This document shows, one piece after another, positions 62,924-64,000 of a stretch of DNA of 64,000 nucleotides. The notes under the pieces were generated by a model. That model made no database searches, was not told where the DNA came from, and saw only the letters and a list, made by a program, of their open reading frames with translations. The DNA comes from Prevotella sp. GTDB taxonomy: Bacteria; Bacteroidota; Bacteroidia; Bacteroidales; Bacteroidaceae. Numbering within the stretch: the first letter of the stretch is position 1; the number at the start of each line of letters is the position of its first letter. Location: the NCBI GenBank assembly GCA_017400455.1, contig JAFPTC010000140.1, forward strand, positions 1 to 64,000, given 5' to 3'. Made by a program: the position numbers and the translations under genes.

Positions 62924-63433
62924 ATGAAAAAGATTGTGTTTTTGTGTGCCGGCATTTGCCTGGCAATGACAATGGCCAGCTGCGGCTCCAGCGAGAAGGC
63001 CTATCGTAAGGCTTACGAGAAGGCCCAGGCTCAGGCTCAGGCCCAGACTCAGCAGGTGCAGCCCGTGCAGCAGGTTCAGGTGACCGAGACGCCAGTGGTG
63101 ACTCCCGTACAGACTGTTCCTTCTACGCAGACCCAGGTCGTGGATAACAATGACAACGTGCAGGTGCGCCAGGAGCGTGTCACCATCATCAGCGGTGCCG
63201 GTCTGCAGGCCTATAGCGTAGTGGTGGGCTCGTTCTCGGTCATTGCCAATGCCGAGGGCTTGCAGCAGCGCTTGAAGAATGCCGGCTATGCTGCTCAGAT
63301 AGTGAAGAACGAAGACCGTAATATGTATCGTGTGGTGGCTTCCACCTTTGGCGACAAGGCTTCTGCTGTGCAGAGCCGCGACCAGCTGCGTGCCACCTAT
63401 CAGGATGCATGGCTGCTCTATAACGGCCGCTAA
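62924..63433 (+). CDS. SPOR-domain lipoprotein
   Basis: This protein of 169 residues has a lipoprotein signal ending in MASC with Cys20. A Gln-Ala repeat stalk (EKAQAQAQAQTQQV) and a Val/Thr/Gln-rich linker follow. A C-terminal SPOR domain (about 95-165, YSVVVGSFSVIANAEGL) probably binds peptidoglycan. It is likely anchored in the outer membrane facing the wall. The upstream region has only a near match to the -7 box (TAATTTCG). It is followed by ruvX after 12 bases. Confidence 0.85.
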   Translation: MKKIVFLCAGICLAMTMASCGSSEKAYRKAYEKAQAQAQAQTQQVQPVQQVQVTETPVVTPVQTVPSTQTQVVDNNDNVQVRQERVTIISGAGLQAYSVVVGSFSVIANAEGLQQRLKNAGYAAQIVKNEDRNMYRVVASTFGDKASAVQSRDQLRATYQDAWLLYNGR

Positions 63434-63445
63434 ACAGATATTTCC

Positions 63446-63865
63446 TTGGCCCGTATCCTTTCCATCGACTATGGCCGGAAGCGGACCGGACTGGCAGTCA
63501 CCGACCCTCTGCAGCTCATTGCCGGAGGGTTGGCGACTGTTGCTACGCATCAGCTCTTCGACTGGCTGAAGGATTACACCTCGCGAGAGCAGGTGGAACG
63601 TATTGTCATCGGCGAGCCGCGTCAGCCCAACGGCCAGCCCAGCGAGAACCTGCCCCGCGTACAGGAGTTCGTCAACCGTTGGCGCAAGGCCATGCCCCAG
63701 ATTCCCATCGAGCTTTACGACGAACGCTTCACCTCGGTGCTGGCCCATCAGGCCATGCTGGCGGGTGGCCTGAAGAAGAAAGCCCGTCAGGACAAGGCAC
63801 TCGTCGACGAGATCTCGGCCACAATCATCCTTGAGGACTATCTACGCTCCAGGAATATTAATTAA
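63446..63865 (+). CDS. ruvX: Holliday junction resolvase-like YqgF/RuvX
   Basis: RuvX is a RNase H-fold nuclease implicated in 16S rRNA 5' processing and in Holliday junction resolution. The protein has 139 residues, the usual length. LSIDYGRKRTGLAV at 5-18 holds the first catalytic Asp, VIGEPRQPNG the Glu region, and YDERFTS the third. The start is TTG at 63446, needed to keep the normal N-terminus MARILSIDYG. A TTAACTC microsatellite separates it from def. Confidence 0.92.
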   Translation: MARILSIDYGRKRTGLAVTDPLQLIAGGLATVATHQLFDWLKDYTSREQVERIVIGEPRQPNGQPSENLPRVQEFVNRWRKAMPQIPIELYDERFTSVLAHQAMLAGGLKKKARQDKALVDEISATIILEDYLRSRNIN

Positions 63866-63883
63866 GTTCTATTTCTTTTTAAC

Positions 63884-63934
63884 TCTTAACTCTTAATTCT
63901 TAACTCTTAATTCTTAACTCATAACTCTTAACTC
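63884..63934. repeat. TTAACTC microsatellite between ruvX and def
   Basis: Words of TTAACTC, with some TTAATTC, run for about 50 bases. They end five bases before the def start codon. The word family is the same as at 16731-16759. Confidence 0.9.
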
Positions 63935-63938
63935 AAAA

Positions 63939-64000
63939 GTGGTATTACCTATATATATATATGGCCAGCCAGTGCTGCGCAAGGTGACAGAAGACATCAC
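63939..64000 (+). CDS. def: Peptide deformylase, N-terminal fragment
   Basis: Twenty whole codons are in the window, reading from a GTG: VLPIYIYGQPVLRKVTEDI follows the start. This is the characteristic beginning of Bacteroidetes peptide deformylase, the metalloenzyme that removes formyl groups from new proteins. The metal-binding motifs lie outside the window. The ruvX-def order is common in the group. The GTG start directly follows a microsatellite. Confidence 0.85.
   Translation, partial: MVLPIYIYGQPVLRKVTEDI

Overview
The window comes from a member of the Bacteroidales, most likely Prevotella or a close relative. Four things point there: promoters of the TAnnTTTG type without clear Shine-Dalgarno sites, a fused FeoA-FeoB iron transporter, the trp gene order B-E-G-D-C-F-A, and many Bacteroidetes-specific secreted proteins and lipoproteins. 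No rRNA, tRNA, CRISPR array, transposase, phage module or SusC/SusD pair was found. Start codons were moved inward wherever an upstream in-frame extension ran through a promoter, a microsatellite or a neighbouring gene.

Layout. 1-9.8 kb: a partial AAA ATPase, htpG behind a sigma-54-like promoter, a GHMP kinase fused to a uridylyltransferase, rubrerythrin, a beta-helix lipoprotein, a Fur-type regulator, purA and hisS. 9.8-20.6 kb: an SGNH esterase, then a minus-strand block with a DUF4301 protein, a PfkB (KdgK-like) kinase, two tandem patatins, a small secreted protein, an MFS transporter and an S9 peptidase. 20.6-32.2 kb: a 788-base repeat-rich gap, transketolase, rpiB, and a minus-strand unit of two large secreted glycosidases followed by an FGGY kinase. 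32.2-44 kb: a complete trp operon behind a recognisable trp leader peptide and attenuator, then a 1604-residue three-module pectinase. 44-54 kb: surface and envelope genes, ugd, a Nudix pyrophosphatase, a cytidylate-kinase-like protein, a DjlA-like co-chaperone and a transglutaminase-like protein. 54-64 kb: feoAB, bifunctional hisB, an oxidoreductase, a DUF4421/DUF1460 pair, a three-gene membrane/stress cassette, a SPOR lipoprotein, ruvX and the first codons of def.

How genes work together. The trp genes form one translationally coupled unit that appears to sense tryptophan through Trp codons in the leader. The three-module GH28/GH105 enzyme, the SGNH esterase and the KdgK-like kinase suggest use of pectin-derived sugars. 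The secreted glycosidases and FGGY kinase look like a small polysaccharide-to-sugar-phosphate unit without its own SusC/D. Transketolase and RpiB supply the pentose phosphate steps.

The most unusual feature is the intergenic DNA. At least eight families of short word repeats and palindromes recur between genes. One family has a TCTCACGTGAGA core repeated at a nearly constant 43-base period at four loci. Some of these repeats reach into coding sequence (hisS, a patatin signal peptide, the MFS stop codon) or sit just before start codons (MFS, trpD, def). Other points worth a second look are an intrinsic-terminator-shaped hairpin at the domain junction of the pectinase, two or three apparently leaderless genes, a dyad-symmetric divergent promoter and a perfect 46-base G-rich inverted repeat.
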